DNA of 64,000 bases from Hyphomicrobiales bacterium (GTDB lineage: Bacteria > Pseudomonadota > Alphaproteobacteria > Rhizobiales > Beijerinckiaceae): assembly GCA_027484655.1 (NCBI GenBank), contig JAIXSM010000005.1:1-64000 (forward strand). Direction: 5' to 3'. The number at the start of each line of letters is the position of its first letter. Position 1 is the first letter of the stretch. Of this stretch, positions 40,716 through 49,664 are shown in pieces. The position numbers and the translations under genes are program-made. The notes beneath the pieces were generated by a model that worked only from the letters and a program-made list of their open reading frames with translations, was not told the origin of the DNA and did not search any database.

Positions 40716-43067
40716 TTGGGACGCTTCTTTGGGCATGAGCCTTGCGGCGAGCGTCGTCAAGCCGGTTGCTCATGTGTTAACGTGAACCATTCGGCGTTTT
40801 TGCGGCTTCGAGATCTCAACGTGTTCGAAGGATTGAAAGGCAGACAGTGGGGCCCGCGCATCCGGCGCGCGCTGCTGTCGTTCGACTCGTGGGTCGACAC
40901 CACGTTCCATGAAAGCGGTCAGCGCTCGCGGGATCGGTGGGAGCGTTTTTCCACGTTCATGGACCGCTTTCACGTCTCCGGCTGGCGCCGCGGCGCTGTG
41001 GAGCTGGCGTGCGAGGGCTTGACCATGGGCGCGGCCGGCGCGGTGCTCATGCTCTCGCTGGCGACGCTGGCGATGCAGGAAACCTCCGACGACTGGTTGA
41101 AGAAGCAGGATCTGGCGGTCAACTTTCTGGATCGCCATGGCCAGCCTGTCGGCCATCGCGGCATTCGCCACGACGACTCGCTGCCGCTGACGCAGTTTCC
41201 CGAGATTGTGCTTCAGGCCGTGCTCGCCACCGAGGACCGGCGCTTCTACGAGCACTGGGGCATCGACCCCATCGGCCTCATGCGCGCGCTGACGGTCAAC
41301 GCCCGATCCTCCAACGTGGTGCAGGGCGGGTCCACCATCACCCAGCAGCTCGCCAAGAACCTGTTCCTGTCCAACGAGCGCACCATTGATCGAAAGGTGC
41401 GCGAGGCGTTTCTCGCCGTGTGGCTCGAGTTCCGCCTGAGCAAGAACGAGATTTTGAAGCTCTATCTTGATCGAGCGTACATGGGCGGCGGGGCTTTTGG
41501 CATTCAGGCGGCGGCGGAGTTTTACTTTGGCAAGTCTGTGCGCGACGTCACCCTCGCCGAGGGCGCCATGCTGGCCGGCCTGTTCAAGGCGCCGTCCCGC
41601 TTTGCGCCGCACGTAAACCTGCCGGCCGCCCGCGGGCGCGCCAACGATGTGCTGCAGGCCATGGTGAACGCGGGTTTCCTCACCCAGGGGCAGATTTTCG
41701 CCGCGCGGCAGAACCCGGCGACGCCTGTGGAGCGCGGGCGCGATCTCGCGCCCAACTGGTATCTCGATTACGCCTTCGAGGAAGTGAAGCGCCTCGCCGC
41801 CAGCGGCAAGCTGGGCGCCGACCGCGTGCTCACCGTGCGCACCGCGCTGGACACAGGGCTGCAACGCCACGCCGATGATGTGGTCGAGGATATTCTGCGC
41901 CAGTTCGGTCGCCAGTTCGGCGCGGAGCAGGGCGGGGTGGTGGTGATGGAGCCCAACGGCGCCGTGCGCGCCATCGTCGGCGGCCGCGACTATGGCCAAA
42001 GCCAGTTCAACCGCGCCACGGACGCCTCGCGCCAGCCAGGCTCGTCGTTCAAGCCGTTCGTCTATCTCGCCGCTCTCATGACCGGGCGTTTCAAGGCCGA
42101 CAGCGTTGTGGACGGATCGGCGATCTGCATCGGCAACTGGTGCCCCGGCAACTACGGCGGCGCCTCCGCCGGACGCGTGAGCATGGTCAACGCGCTCCAG
42201 CGCTCGCTCAACACCGCGGCGGTGTGGCTGACCATGAAGGTGGGCGAGGCGCACTGGCCGCGGGGCGTGGGTCATCATCAGGCCCGAGTCTCAGCTTTGG
42301 GACGCGCGAAGGTTGTCGAGCTTGCGCGCGCCATGGGCGTGGTCCACACGCCGCTTAACGACACGGTCTCGCTGCCGCTGGGGGCGGCGGAGGTTCGCAT
42401 CATCGACATGGCCGCCGCCAACGCGGTGCTGGCCAACGGCGGCATGAGCGTCACGCCGTGGGCCGCTATCGAGATCCGCAATTCGCAGGATCAGGTGATC
42501 TATCGCCACGAAACGGACGGGCCGCCCTCCGTGCGTGTGGCGCCGGCGGAGGCCGTGGCCGCACTCAACAACATGATGAAGGAAGTGGTGAACGCCGGCA
42601 CCGCGCGCGCCGCCATGCTGCCGGGCGTGCAGGCGGCGGGCAAGACCGGCACCACCAACGCCTACAAGGATGCGTGGTTCAACGGCTACACCGGAAACTT
42701 CGCCGCCGCAGTGTGGTACGGCAACGACGACTCCACCTCCACGCGCAACATGACCGGCGGCTCGCTGCCCGCGCGCACGTTCCGGGCGATCATGGAATAC
42801 GCCCACGCCGGCGTGGAGTTGAAGAACCCCTACGGCGTGGGAGATGCGGCGATCCCCACCGCATCGATTGCGCGACCGGCCGGCGCCTCCAGCCTTGGCC
42901 CGGCGCAGCGGCCGGCGTTGCTGTCGCGCCGGTCCAGCGAGACGCTGGGCTCCATTGAAGCCATGATGCGCGGCGCGGCCGAAAAACAACTCGGCCGTCG
43001 CGCCGACAACGATCAGCTCGGCCCGCCCGGACGTATCGAGACCATCGGCGCCGCCACGGCGCGATAG
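40716..43067 (+). CDS. Class A penicillin-binding protein (transglycosylase/transpeptidase, PBP1-like); start uncertain
   Basis: 783 aa [96 protein letters not shown]. Confidence 0.95.
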   Translation: MGRFFGHEPCGERRQAGCSCVNVNHSAFLRLRDLNVFEGLKGRQWGPRIRRALLSFDSWVDTTFHESGQRSRDRWERFSTFMDRFHVSGWRRGAVELACEGLTMGAAGAVLMLSLATLAMQETSDDWLKKQDLAVNFLDRHGQPVGHRGIRHDDSLPLTQFPEIVLQAVLATEDRRFYEHWGIDPIGLMRALTVNARSSNVVQGGSTITQQLAKNLFLSNERTIDRKVREAFLAVWLEFRLSKNEILKLYLDRAYMGGGAFGIQAAAEFYFGKSVRDVTLAEGAMLAGLFKAPSRFAPHVNLPAARGRANDVLQAMVNAGFLTQGQIFAARQNPATPVERGRDLAPNWYLDYAFEEVKRLAASGKLGADRVLTVRTALDTGLQRHADDVVEDILRQFGRQFGAEQGGVVVMEPNGAVRAIVGGRDYGQSQFNRATDASRQPGSSFKPFVYLAALMTGRFKADSVVDGSAICIGNWCPGNYGGASAGRVSMVNALQRSLNTAAVWLTMKVGEAHWPRGVGHHQARVSALGRAKVVELARAMGVVHTPLNDTVSLPLGAAEVRIIDMAAANAVLANGGMSVTPWAAIEIRNSQDQVIYRHETDGPPSVRVAPAEAVAALNNMMKEVVNAGTARAAMLPGVQAAGKTGTTNAYKDAWFNGYTGNFAAAVWYGNDDSTSTRNMTGGSLPARTFRAIMEYAHAGVELKNPYGVGDAAIPTASIARPAGASSLGPAQRPALLSRRSSETLGSIEAMMRGAAEKQLGRRADNDQLGPPGRIETIGAATAR

Positions 43068-43097
43068 GAAATTAGGCTGTTTTTCCGATTTAGGGAA

Positions 43098-43160
43098 ATA
43101 GTCCTTGACACCGTCGCGCTGCCGGGGTAGAAGAAGCGCATGCTCCACAAGTGTGCGGGG
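43098..43160 (+). repeat. 63-bp direct repeat copy A (promoter-bearing)
   Basis: atagtccttgacaccgtcgcgctgccggggtagaagaagcgcatgctccacaagtgtgcgggg; copy B at 44246-44308 differs at one position. Confidence 0.95.
43105..43133 (+). promoter_or_regulatory. Sigma70-like promoter, copy A
   Basis: TTGACA (43105-43110), 17-nt spacer, TAGAAG (43128-43133). Confidence 0.7.
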
Positions 43161-43383
43161 TGCGGGGGGCGTATTTACCTTCGGCTCCGCTTGAGTTAGA
43201 TACTACGCAATCCGTGGTGCGGGAGGCGTGCCGTTGGCTGCGAGATCCGATTCTGTCTGCCGCTTCAGCTGCGAACGCGGCTTTTAATCTTTCCAATGGT
43301 GAACTCCGCCATCGGCAGGTCGGGATTTTGGCCAGCGAAATTGCCTCTGCGTGTCGTTCTCCTTGGCGCGAGTGAGGGAATAC

Positions 43384-43686
43384 ATGGCCGATAGCCTAGA
43401 CCCAGGGCCACACCGAGGTCTGACCGAAAATCAGAAGAAGCGCATTCAACAGTGGAGCAGAGAGAAGACCTCTCAGGGTTTCACCTGCTCAGTCTGCGGT
43501 GATAGAAACTGGCAATTATTGCCGGAAATGCTCGCGCCTCCAGCTTTTCACGGCAATACTCTAGTTCTTGGCGGATCCAGCTATCCCCACTTTGCGCTCC
43601 TTTGCACAAATTGCGGCAACACTCTTTTGTTTAACGCAGTAGCGACCGGCGTTCTTGACCCTCCTACGGAGGGCGGTAATGGCTGA
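43384..43686 (+). CDS. Hypothetical zinc-ribbon-like small protein
   Basis: 100 aa MADSLDPGPHRGLTENQKKRIQQWSREKTSQGFTCSVCGDRNWQLLPE...FALLCTNCGNTLLFNAV; two CxxC pairs. Confidence 0.65.
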   Translation: MADSLDPGPHRGLTENQKKRIQQWSREKTSQGFTCSVCGDRNWQLLPEMLAPPAFHGNTLVLGGSSYPHFALLCTNCGNTLLFNAVATGVLDPPTEGGNG

Positions 43687-44089
43687 ACTGAACTTCGATG
43701 CGCCGACTATCGCATTATCACTCCCGACACAGATTGAAATGCATATGATTCAGAACTGGGAGCTGACGACCCTGAAGGAGGGCGGCAAGGATCGGTCCTT
43801 CGAGATAGCCTTGGCAACGGGCGGCGCTGCTGCCGGTTTCTTCCAAAACGCCTTGAGCGTCGCGAGGTCCGTTTATAGCAAAGAGATGGTTGCAATGTCT
43901 GATCTTCTCCTAGCCACTGTGTTTGTAGTGTTCGTTACGTGTTCGGTGGTCCTTCTTCTGAAATCCCGGGGGCTGAGTTCAAAGATTGATGAAATTGTTG
44001 AGGAAATCAAAGCTCGCCCAATCCAAAAGGGCAGTTCGCAAAAGGCAAAACTTGGCTCTTCTGAAACCTCTCCAATCGGCGTCCCTTGA
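43679..44089 (+). CDS. Hypothetical membrane protein
   Basis: 136 aa, overlaps the zinc-ribbon gene; TM MSDLLLATVFVVFVTCSVVLLL then charged tail. Confidence 0.65.
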   Translation: MAELNFDAPTIALSLPTQIEMHMIQNWELTTLKEGGKDRSFEIALATGGAAAGFFQNALSVARSVYSKEMVAMSDLLLATVFVVFVTCSVVLLLKSRGLSSKIDEIVEEIKARPIQKGSSQKAKLGSSETSPIGVP

Positions 44090-44245
44090 TTTTCATCTCG
44101 CGAGCTTCCGCCTCTGTTTGCCGTGACCGCAGAAACCGGCGAGAGGCGCGGTGATTTTACAGCCATGTCTTGCTAAATCGATTGCGCATCGTGCATTAGG
44201 CATATTTAGCTAACTACATTTTTGGCAACCGGTAGTATCAGGAAT

Positions 44246-44308
44246 ATAGTCCTTGACACCGTCGCGCTGCCGGGGTAGAAGAAGCGCATCCTCCACAAGT
44301 GTGCGGGG
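44246..44308 (+). repeat. 63-bp direct repeat copy B (promoter-bearing)
   Basis: Same 63 bp as 43098-43160 with one mismatch (atcctcc vs atgctcc). Confidence 0.95.
44253..44281 (+). promoter_or_regulatory. Sigma70-like promoter, copy B
   Basis: TTGACA (44253-44258), 17-nt spacer, TAGAAG (44276-44281). Confidence 0.7.
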
Positions 44309-44585
44309 GACGGGGGATTGGGGCTACGGTCTGGTCTCTCCAGAACCGCGCCGGAAAGCCCGGAAGTTCGCTCGGTCCACTATCACCTCACCTCATGCTG
44401 CTATGTTCCAGTCTACGCTGACGAAGTGGCGTGGCGAGCGGGTCATCGCCGGGTAAGCTGCTGCCCTCCAGTATCTGTTGGCGACGAATGCCGCGCTGGC
44501 GCATCCTGCGAGCCAAGAATGGGAAGGTTCTTGGCAGTAGGCATGAGCTTTGCCATTATCTCCGGCGTAGACGCCGGAGCGGGAA

Positions 44586-45152
44586 GTGATTCAGTCGAAA
44601 CATGCCTATTATTACGGGCTCAAAACAGCGGCGAGAACCATTGTCGTTCAAGATTTTCTCAAGCGGATCAGGGCTGGCGGGACCGGCATATCTAATTGGC
44701 ATGGGATGGTGCTTGGGTCTATCGACGGGCCAGCTTTGGAACATGCAAGCCGGCATTGGCCGAAGTACTATTCGGAGCAAACACACAGCGGGTTTTCTTG
44801 CAGCTGGGAAAGTCTTCACAGGAAGTTCCTGCCAATCCCTTCGTTTTTTGATCTCGCGGTTTGGCAACGAGTGGGGCCTGAGCGCTTTTTGCAGGGGCTG
44901 GCGCTCGGCAAGCCGTCAGATGGTAAAACCCACCTGACCATCAACTGGGTGGAAAGAAGTTTCGCCCCAACCTACATGAGGGGCGGTATCCTTCTCCCGA
45001 TCTTGGCATGTGCCGAGGAATATGCGAGGCTACTCGGATGCAGACGAGTTCTTATCAAAAATCCTGTTGAACCTTCCAAGTACGCTCGGTACGGATACGA
45101 GACGTACCGGTTACGCCGTGTATCGGCTGCTTACCTGTGCAAGGAACTTTGA
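44586..45152 (+). CDS. Hypothetical protein, possibly GNAT-like acyltransferase
   Basis: 188 aa; NWVERSFAPTYMRGGILLPILACAEEYARLLGCRRVLIKNPVEPSKYARYGYETYRL resembles a GNAT C-terminal half. Confidence 0.55.
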   Translation: MIQSKHAYYYGLKTAARTIVVQDFLKRIRAGGTGISNWHGMVLGSIDGPALEHASRHWPKYYSEQTHSGFSCSWESLHRKFLPIPSFFDLAVWQRVGPERFLQGLALGKPSDGKTHLTINWVERSFAPTYMRGGILLPILACAEEYARLLGCRRVLIKNPVEPSKYARYGYETYRLRRVSAAYLCKEL

Positions 45153-45153
45153 G

Positions 45154-45414
45154 ATGAACGCCGTTTTGAAAGCGACCGATATCGTTGATGTTGCTGACGA
45201 TTATCAGGCAGAGCTTTCTTCCGCAATTCATGCGGAGTTTGCCGCTGCGATAGATCACGCCCAGCGTTTTTATAGCTCTGGTCGGCGGAGTATGGTTGCT
45301 TCCATTGGAGCGACAGAGCTGTTTGGTTGGGATGGGACGGACGAGGCCGCGCTTGTCTCTGACCCTGATGGAATAGATCCGACTGAAGAGATGCTGGCCC
45401 ACACAGCTCCATAA
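45154..45414 (+). CDS. Hypothetical small protein
   Basis: 86 aa MNAVLKATDIVDVADDYQAELSSAIHAEFAAAIDHAQRFYSSGRRSMVASIGATELFGWDGTDEAALVSDPDGIDPTEEMLAHTAP, immediately after the acyltransferase-like gene. Confidence 0.55.
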   Translation: MNAVLKATDIVDVADDYQAELSSAIHAEFAAAIDHAQRFYSSGRRSMVASIGATELFGWDGTDEAALVSDPDGIDPTEEMLAHTAP

Positions 45415-45435
45415 GCTCTTGGCTTATCTTCCTGA

Positions 45436-45459
45436 AAGGCCCCGTAAGCGGGGCCTTTT
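45436..45459 (+). terminator. Rho-independent terminator closing the accessory island
   Basis: aaggccccgtaagcggggccttttg: 9-bp arms, short loop, T-run. Confidence 0.8.
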
Positions 45460-45589
45460 GCGTTTTCGAACGCCGGGCTTAACAGCCCGGCCCCGCAGCG
45501 AAAAAGAAACCGAATAAAACGCTGCCGCACAACTGATGTTCAGCACCGTGCCGCCCCTGCGCACGAACCCGGCCTGACCCGGAGCCCCC

Positions 45590-46270
45590 ATGCCCATTTC
45601 CATCACAGAAGCGCGCGCGTTGTATGACGCGGGCGCGCCGGTCGCGCGCGTCGCGGATCAACTTGGCGTTAGTTTGCGGGCGTTCCGCGATCTGCGGATC
45701 GCCAATGGCTGGCCGCTGCGCGAGCCCGTCGCCAAACCGGCTCCAGTAACTGCGTCTGCGATTGCGAAACCCAGGCGCGCTGCGGGCGCAAAGACGTCCG
45801 CGAAAGGAAAGAAGTCCTCGCGTCAGGCGGGGCGCGGCTCGCGCGCCGCGGTCAAACCTCCCCCGGGGAAGCGCGCCACGGCGCGCGCGCAGCCGCCCGC
45901 TAAGTCCCCTCGGGCGCCGCGCGTCGCCAATGATGAAACCTCTCGGGACACGCGGCAGGATCCCGCGCCCGCCGGCGCGCCGGTGGATGCGCGCGCCCTG
46001 CGCCGCCAACTGGAGGGGCGCCTGCATCGTGAGATTTCAAGCGCTGGCGCAAGGCTCGCCTCCGCGTCGGACGACGCCGCCGAGCGCGCCGCGCGCACGT
46101 TGGCGAGTCTTGTGAAATCGCTCGCCGAATTACGGCGCCTTGAAACGCTCGATCCTTCAACCGCGGGCCAAACCGGAGACGCCGATGCGTGCGACGAACG
46201 CCCCCCGCGGGATCTCGACACCCTGCGCGAAGAGCTGGCGCGCGCTCTTGAGAGATTGTCGCCCGCCTGA
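45590..46270 (+). CDS. GTA/phage terminase small subunit-like protein (gp1-like)
   Basis: 226 aa; N-terminal HTH-like ITEARALYDAGAPVARVADQLGVSLRAFRDLRIANGWP, basic linker, C-terminal helices; directly upstream of TerL. Confidence 0.65.
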   Translation: MPISITEARALYDAGAPVARVADQLGVSLRAFRDLRIANGWPLREPVAKPAPVTASAIAKPRRAAGAKTSAKGKKSSRQAGRGSRAAVKPPPGKRATARAQPPAKSPRAPRVANDETSRDTRQDPAPAGAPVDARALRRQLEGRLHREISSAGARLASASDDAAERAARTLASLVKSLAELRRLETLDPSTAGQTGDADACDERPPRDLDTLREELARALERLSPA

Positions 46271-47576
46271 GGCGCGCGCTCTCCTGCAGGCCTTTCTCGA
46301 TGCGCTGCACCCGCGCGAACTGGAAGCGCTGCTCGCCGCCTGGCCGCTCGCCGCCCGGGCCGACCAGTGGCCGCCGAATGCGGCGCAGGGCGGCGGGCCC
46401 TGGTCGGTCTGGCTGGTGATGGGCGGACGCGGCGCCGGCAAGACACGCACCGGCGCGCAATGGGTGCGCGGGCTGGCGCTGGGCGAACCTGACTTCGCGG
46501 CGCGGCCCGTAGGCCGCATCGCCCTTGTGGGCGAGACAGCAGCCGACGTGCGCGATGTGATGATTGAAGGCGTGTCCGGCATTCTGGCGGTCCACAACAG
46601 GGCCGAGCGGCCCACGTGGGAGCCATCGCGGCGTAGGCTCGAATGGCCAAACGGCGCGATCGCGCAGGCGTTTTCGGCGGAAGATCCCGAGAGCCTGCGC
46701 GGCCCGCAATTCGAGTGCGCCTGGCTGGATGAATTCGCCAAGTGGCGCCATGCGCAGGAGACGTTCGACATGCTGCAATTCGGCTTGAGGCTGGGCGAGC
46801 GTCCGCGCCAGCTTGTCACCACCACGCCGCGCCCCACGGAGGCGCTGCGGCGCCTCATGCAAAATCCCCGCACCGCTTTGTCGCGGGCGTCAACCTACGC
46901 CAACGCGGAAAACCTCGCGCCGTCCTTCATTGAGGCGATTGTGGGCCGTTACGCCGGCACGCGCCTTGGTCGCCAAGAGCTTGAGGGCGAGGTCGTTGAG
47001 GACGCGGAAGGCGCCCTGTGGACCCGCGATCTCATCGAAGCCGCGCGCGAAGAGGCTGCGCCCGCGCTGTGCCGGGTTGTGGTGGCCGTCGATCCGCCCG
47101 CCTCGTCCTCGGGCCGGGCCGACCGCTGCGGCATCGTCGCCGCGGGGCTCGACGCGGACGGCGTGGTGCACGTGCTGGAAGATTGCTCGCTGGGCGCGGC
47201 CCGGCCCGCCAAATGGGCGCGCGCGGCCATCGCGTGCTGCCATCGCCACGAGGCCGACGGCATCGTCGCGGAGGTGAACCAGGGCGGCGACATGGTGAGC
47301 GCCGTGATCCACGAAGCTGACGCCTCAGTGCTTGTGCGGCAGGTGCGCGCCACGCGCGGCAAGTATCTGCGCGCCGCGCCCGTGGCGCAGCTCTATGAGC
47401 AGGGCAGGGTGCGCCATGCAGGCGCGTTCCCTGCGCTGGAAGACGAGATGTGCGCCTTCACCGCCGGAGGCCTCCCGGGCGGCCGCAGCCCCGACCGCCT
47501 CGACGCGCTGGTGTGGGCAGTGACCGCGCTGGCGCTCTCCTCACGCCAGGCGCAGCCGAAAGTGCGGCGGGTCTAA
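46140..47576 (+). CDS. GTA/phage terminase large subunit (gp2); true start probably near 46250
   Basis: WSVWLVMGGRGAGKTRTGAQWVRG Walker A, FECAWLDEFAKW Walker B, VVAVDPPASSSGRADRCGIV nuclease motif. Confidence 0.95.
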   Translation: MKRSILQPRAKPETPMRATNAPRGISTPCAKSWRALLRDCRPPEARALLQAFLDALHPRELEALLAAWPLAARADQWPPNAAQGGGPWSVWLVMGGRGAGKTRTGAQWVRGLALGEPDFAARPVGRIALVGETAADVRDVMIEGVSGILAVHNRAERPTWEPSRRRLEWPNGAIAQAFSAEDPESLRGPQFECAWLDEFAKWRHAQETFDMLQFGLRLGERPRQLVTTTPRPTEALRRLMQNPRTALSRASTYANAENLAPSFIEAIVGRYAGTRLGRQELEGEVVEDAEGALWTRDLIEAAREEAAPALCRVVVAVDPPASSSGRADRCGIVAAGLDADGVVHVLEDCSLGAARPAKWARAAIACCHRHEADGIVAEVNQGGDMVSAVIHEADASVLVRQVRATRGKYLRAAPVAQLYEQGRVRHAGAFPALEDEMCAFTAGGLPGGRSPDRLDALVWAVTALALSSRQAQPKVRRV

Positions 47577-47599
47577 TTATACATCAGTAAGGACATCCA

Positions 47600-48832
47600 A
47601 TGCCCTCTTTTTTCTCCCGCCTGTTGGGCGCGGGGACGCGCGCGCGCGCGCCTCACGACGCCAAAGCCTCCCGCACCGGCGCCTTGCTGGCGCTGCATTC
47701 GCTTGGCCGCCCGCGCTGGACGCAACGCGTCGGCGCAGAACTTACGCGCGAAGGTTTTGAGCGCAACGCAATCGTTTATCGCTGCGTGCGCCTCATCGCC
47801 GAGAACGCGGCGAGCGTGCCATGGCTTGTGTATGAGGATGGCGTGGATGACGCCGCGCATCCGCTCGCGCAACTTCTGGCGCGACCAAACCCCGGCGAGG
47901 CGGGGCCCGCGCTTCTTGAGGGCGTCTTCACCAACCTCGCGCTGTTTGGCAACGCATATGTGGAGGCGGTGTCGCTGAACGGCTTCCCGCGCGAGCTTTA
48001 TTCGCTGCGGCCTGACCGCATGGCCGTTGCGCCCGGCCCGCGCGGCTGGCCCGCCGCGTTCGAGTATCGGCTGGGCGCGGATGTGGTGCGCTACGAGGTG
48101 GAGGCGGACGGACGTTCGCCCATTCTGCATCTCAAACTCTTTCACCCGCTGGATGATCATTATGGTTTTGCGCCGCTGGCCGCCGCGCAAACCCCGCTGG
48201 ATGTCCACAACGCCGCATCCGCCTGGAGCAAGGCGCTGCTTGACAACTCCGCGCGGCCCTCCGGCGCGCTTGTTTATGCAGGCGCTGACGGCGCCTTGTC
48301 GGAAGAACAGTTTGAACGGCTCAAGAAAGAGCTGGACGAAAACTTTGCCGGCGCGCGCAACGCAGGCCGGCCACTGCTGCTCGAAGGCGGGCTTGATTGG
48401 AAGGCGCTGTCGCTCACGCCCAAGGACATGGATTTCGCGCAAGCCAAGCATGATGCGGCGCGCGAAATCGCGCTCGCCTTCGGCGTGCCGCCGCTGCTTC
48501 TGGGATTGCGCGGCGACAACACCCACGCCAACTACGCGGAGGCCAATCGCGCTTTCTGGCGCCAGACGATTCTGCCGCTGGTGCAGCGCACGCAAAAAAG
48601 CTTTGAGCACTGGCTTGCAGCGGCTTTTCCAGGCGCGACGCTCACCGCAGATCTCGACAAACTCGACGCGTTGGCCGATGAGCGCGAAGCCGAATGGCGG
48701 CGCATCGGCGCGGCGAGCTTTCTCAGCGATGACGAAAAGCGCGCGGCGGTGGGGTATGGCAGCGCGGTAAGCTCGGCTCCCATTGCGCGTCGCTACTCGC
48801 CCGACCAACCGCGCGACCAGAACGGGAGATGA
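47600..48832 (+). CDS. GTA/phage portal protein, HK97 family (gp3)
   Basis: 410 aa; FERNAIVYRCVRLIAENAASVPWLVYEDG, FTNLALFGNAYVEAVSLNGFPRELYSLRPDRM, AFGVPPLLLGLRGDNTHANYAEANRAFWRQTILPL. Confidence 0.94.
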   Translation: MPSFFSRLLGAGTRARAPHDAKASRTGALLALHSLGRPRWTQRVGAELTREGFERNAIVYRCVRLIAENAASVPWLVYEDGVDDAAHPLAQLLARPNPGEAGPALLEGVFTNLALFGNAYVEAVSLNGFPRELYSLRPDRMAVAPGPRGWPAAFEYRLGADVVRYEVEADGRSPILHLKLFHPLDDHYGFAPLAAAQTPLDVHNAASAWSKALLDNSARPSGALVYAGADGALSEEQFERLKKELDENFAGARNAGRPLLLEGGLDWKALSLTPKDMDFAQAKHDAAREIALAFGVPPLLLGLRGDNTHANYAEANRAFWRQTILPLVQRTQKSFEHWLAAAFPGATLTADLDKLDALADEREAEWRRIGAASFLSDDEKRAAVGYGSAVSSAPIARRYSPDQPRDQNGR

Positions 48833-49117
48833 ACTTCGTCAGGCAGTGCAGATGCAGCCCATCGCGCGCCGTCGGGAGTTGATGCGCCAGAGACTTTCAG
48901 GGTCGCAGGGAACAGCGGGGGATTCGCGCCAGAGGATCTAGGGATCACAGTGCAGGAGTTCGTGTCCCTGCGATGTCTTGGCAAAATACATAGAGAGTTG
49001 CCTGGCCAATTCATGGATACTAAATTGGAAGACCTGTTGAGCCTCAGGGCGCAGGGAAACAGAGCTGCAGGACAATGCTACAAGCTGCTTAATGAGGGTC
49101 GCTTCAGAAAAAAATGA
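48833..49117 (+). pseudogene. Toxin C-terminal-like open frame in phase with the portal stop codon (no obvious start)
   Basis: Manual translation after TGA at 48830-48832: TSSGSADAAHRAPSGVDAPETFRVAGNSGGFAPEDLGITVQEFVSLRCLGKIHRELPGQFMDTKLEDLLSLRAQGNRAAGQCYKLLNEGRFRKK*. Confidence 0.45.
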
Positions 49118-49141
49118 TCATAGCCGAGAAAGGATTTTGTC

Positions 49142-49381
49142 ATGGACATCAAGCCCGGCCTGCCTGGCCTTCTGGCGTTTCTTACGTTTCTGACGCGGAA
49201 TGGCGTTGACTATTATCTTCTGAACACCAGTCCAAACGACGTTCTCGTTTGCTTCGCCAGCCCCGGCGTTCGCATCGAAGTGCGCTTCCAGGAAGATCAG
49301 GTCGATTTCGCGACATTCCACGGCCATGAGGAATGCCGCGACGATTTCGACGCGCTTGAGGATTACATCGTCGACAAGTAG
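49142..49381 (+). CDS. Small acidic hypothetical protein, paralog A (immunity-like)
   Basis: 79 aa MDIKPGLPGLLAFLTFLTRNGVDYYLLNTSPNDVLVCFASPGVRIEVRFQEDQVDFATFHGHEECRDDFDALEDYIVDK. Confidence 0.7.
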   Translation: MDIKPGLPGLLAFLTFLTRNGVDYYLLNTSPNDVLVCFASPGVRIEVRFQEDQVDFATFHGHEECRDDFDALEDYIVDK

Positions 49382-49459
49382 GGGCGTCGCGACATGCGCC
49401 CCTCGGATGCGCGCTTTTTCAAGCTTGTCGAATTGGTGCGACAGCACGATGAGGGATGA

Positions 49460-49603
49460 ATGCCCGATATCTTCGAGCGGCTTGCGGACCCGCGCTTCGA
49501 GCGCGAAATATCGGCGTTTCTGGACGGTTATGTGGGGCGCGGCGACACCAGGCTGAAGGCCGCGGACCTCCGGGCCATATACAAGGAAGCCGGCAAACGC
49601 TAA
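49460..49603 (+). CDS. Small ORF, hypothetical
   Basis: 47 aa MPDIFERLADPRFEREISAFLDGYVGRGDTRLKAADLRAIYKEAGKR*. Confidence 0.35.
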   Translation: MPDIFERLADPRFEREISAFLDGYVGRGDTRLKAADLRAIYKEAGKR

Positions 49604-49664
49604 TCTGACAGTGTTGAAGTCGTTTAGCTGTCTAGATTGTTCCAAGACATTGTCAGGAGGCCAC

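Noticed and set aside
40770-42278. 502-aa minus-strand ORF opposite the PBP gene
   Set aside because: Shadow of a class A PBP with all motifs on the + strand.
43134-43383. Possible structured RNA (tmRNA/4.5S RNA-like) downstream of promoter copy A
   Set aside because: Could not match any conserved RNA signature by eye; a covariance-model search would be decisive.
43098-44308. 63-bp direct repeats as attL/attR of a mini integrative element
   Set aside because: No integrase or recombinase in or next to the interval, and the repeat has a full promoter architecture; kept as promoter duplication, not an att pair.
47573-48808. 411-aa minus-strand ORF opposite portal
   Set aside because: Shadow frame; the portal translation is convincing.
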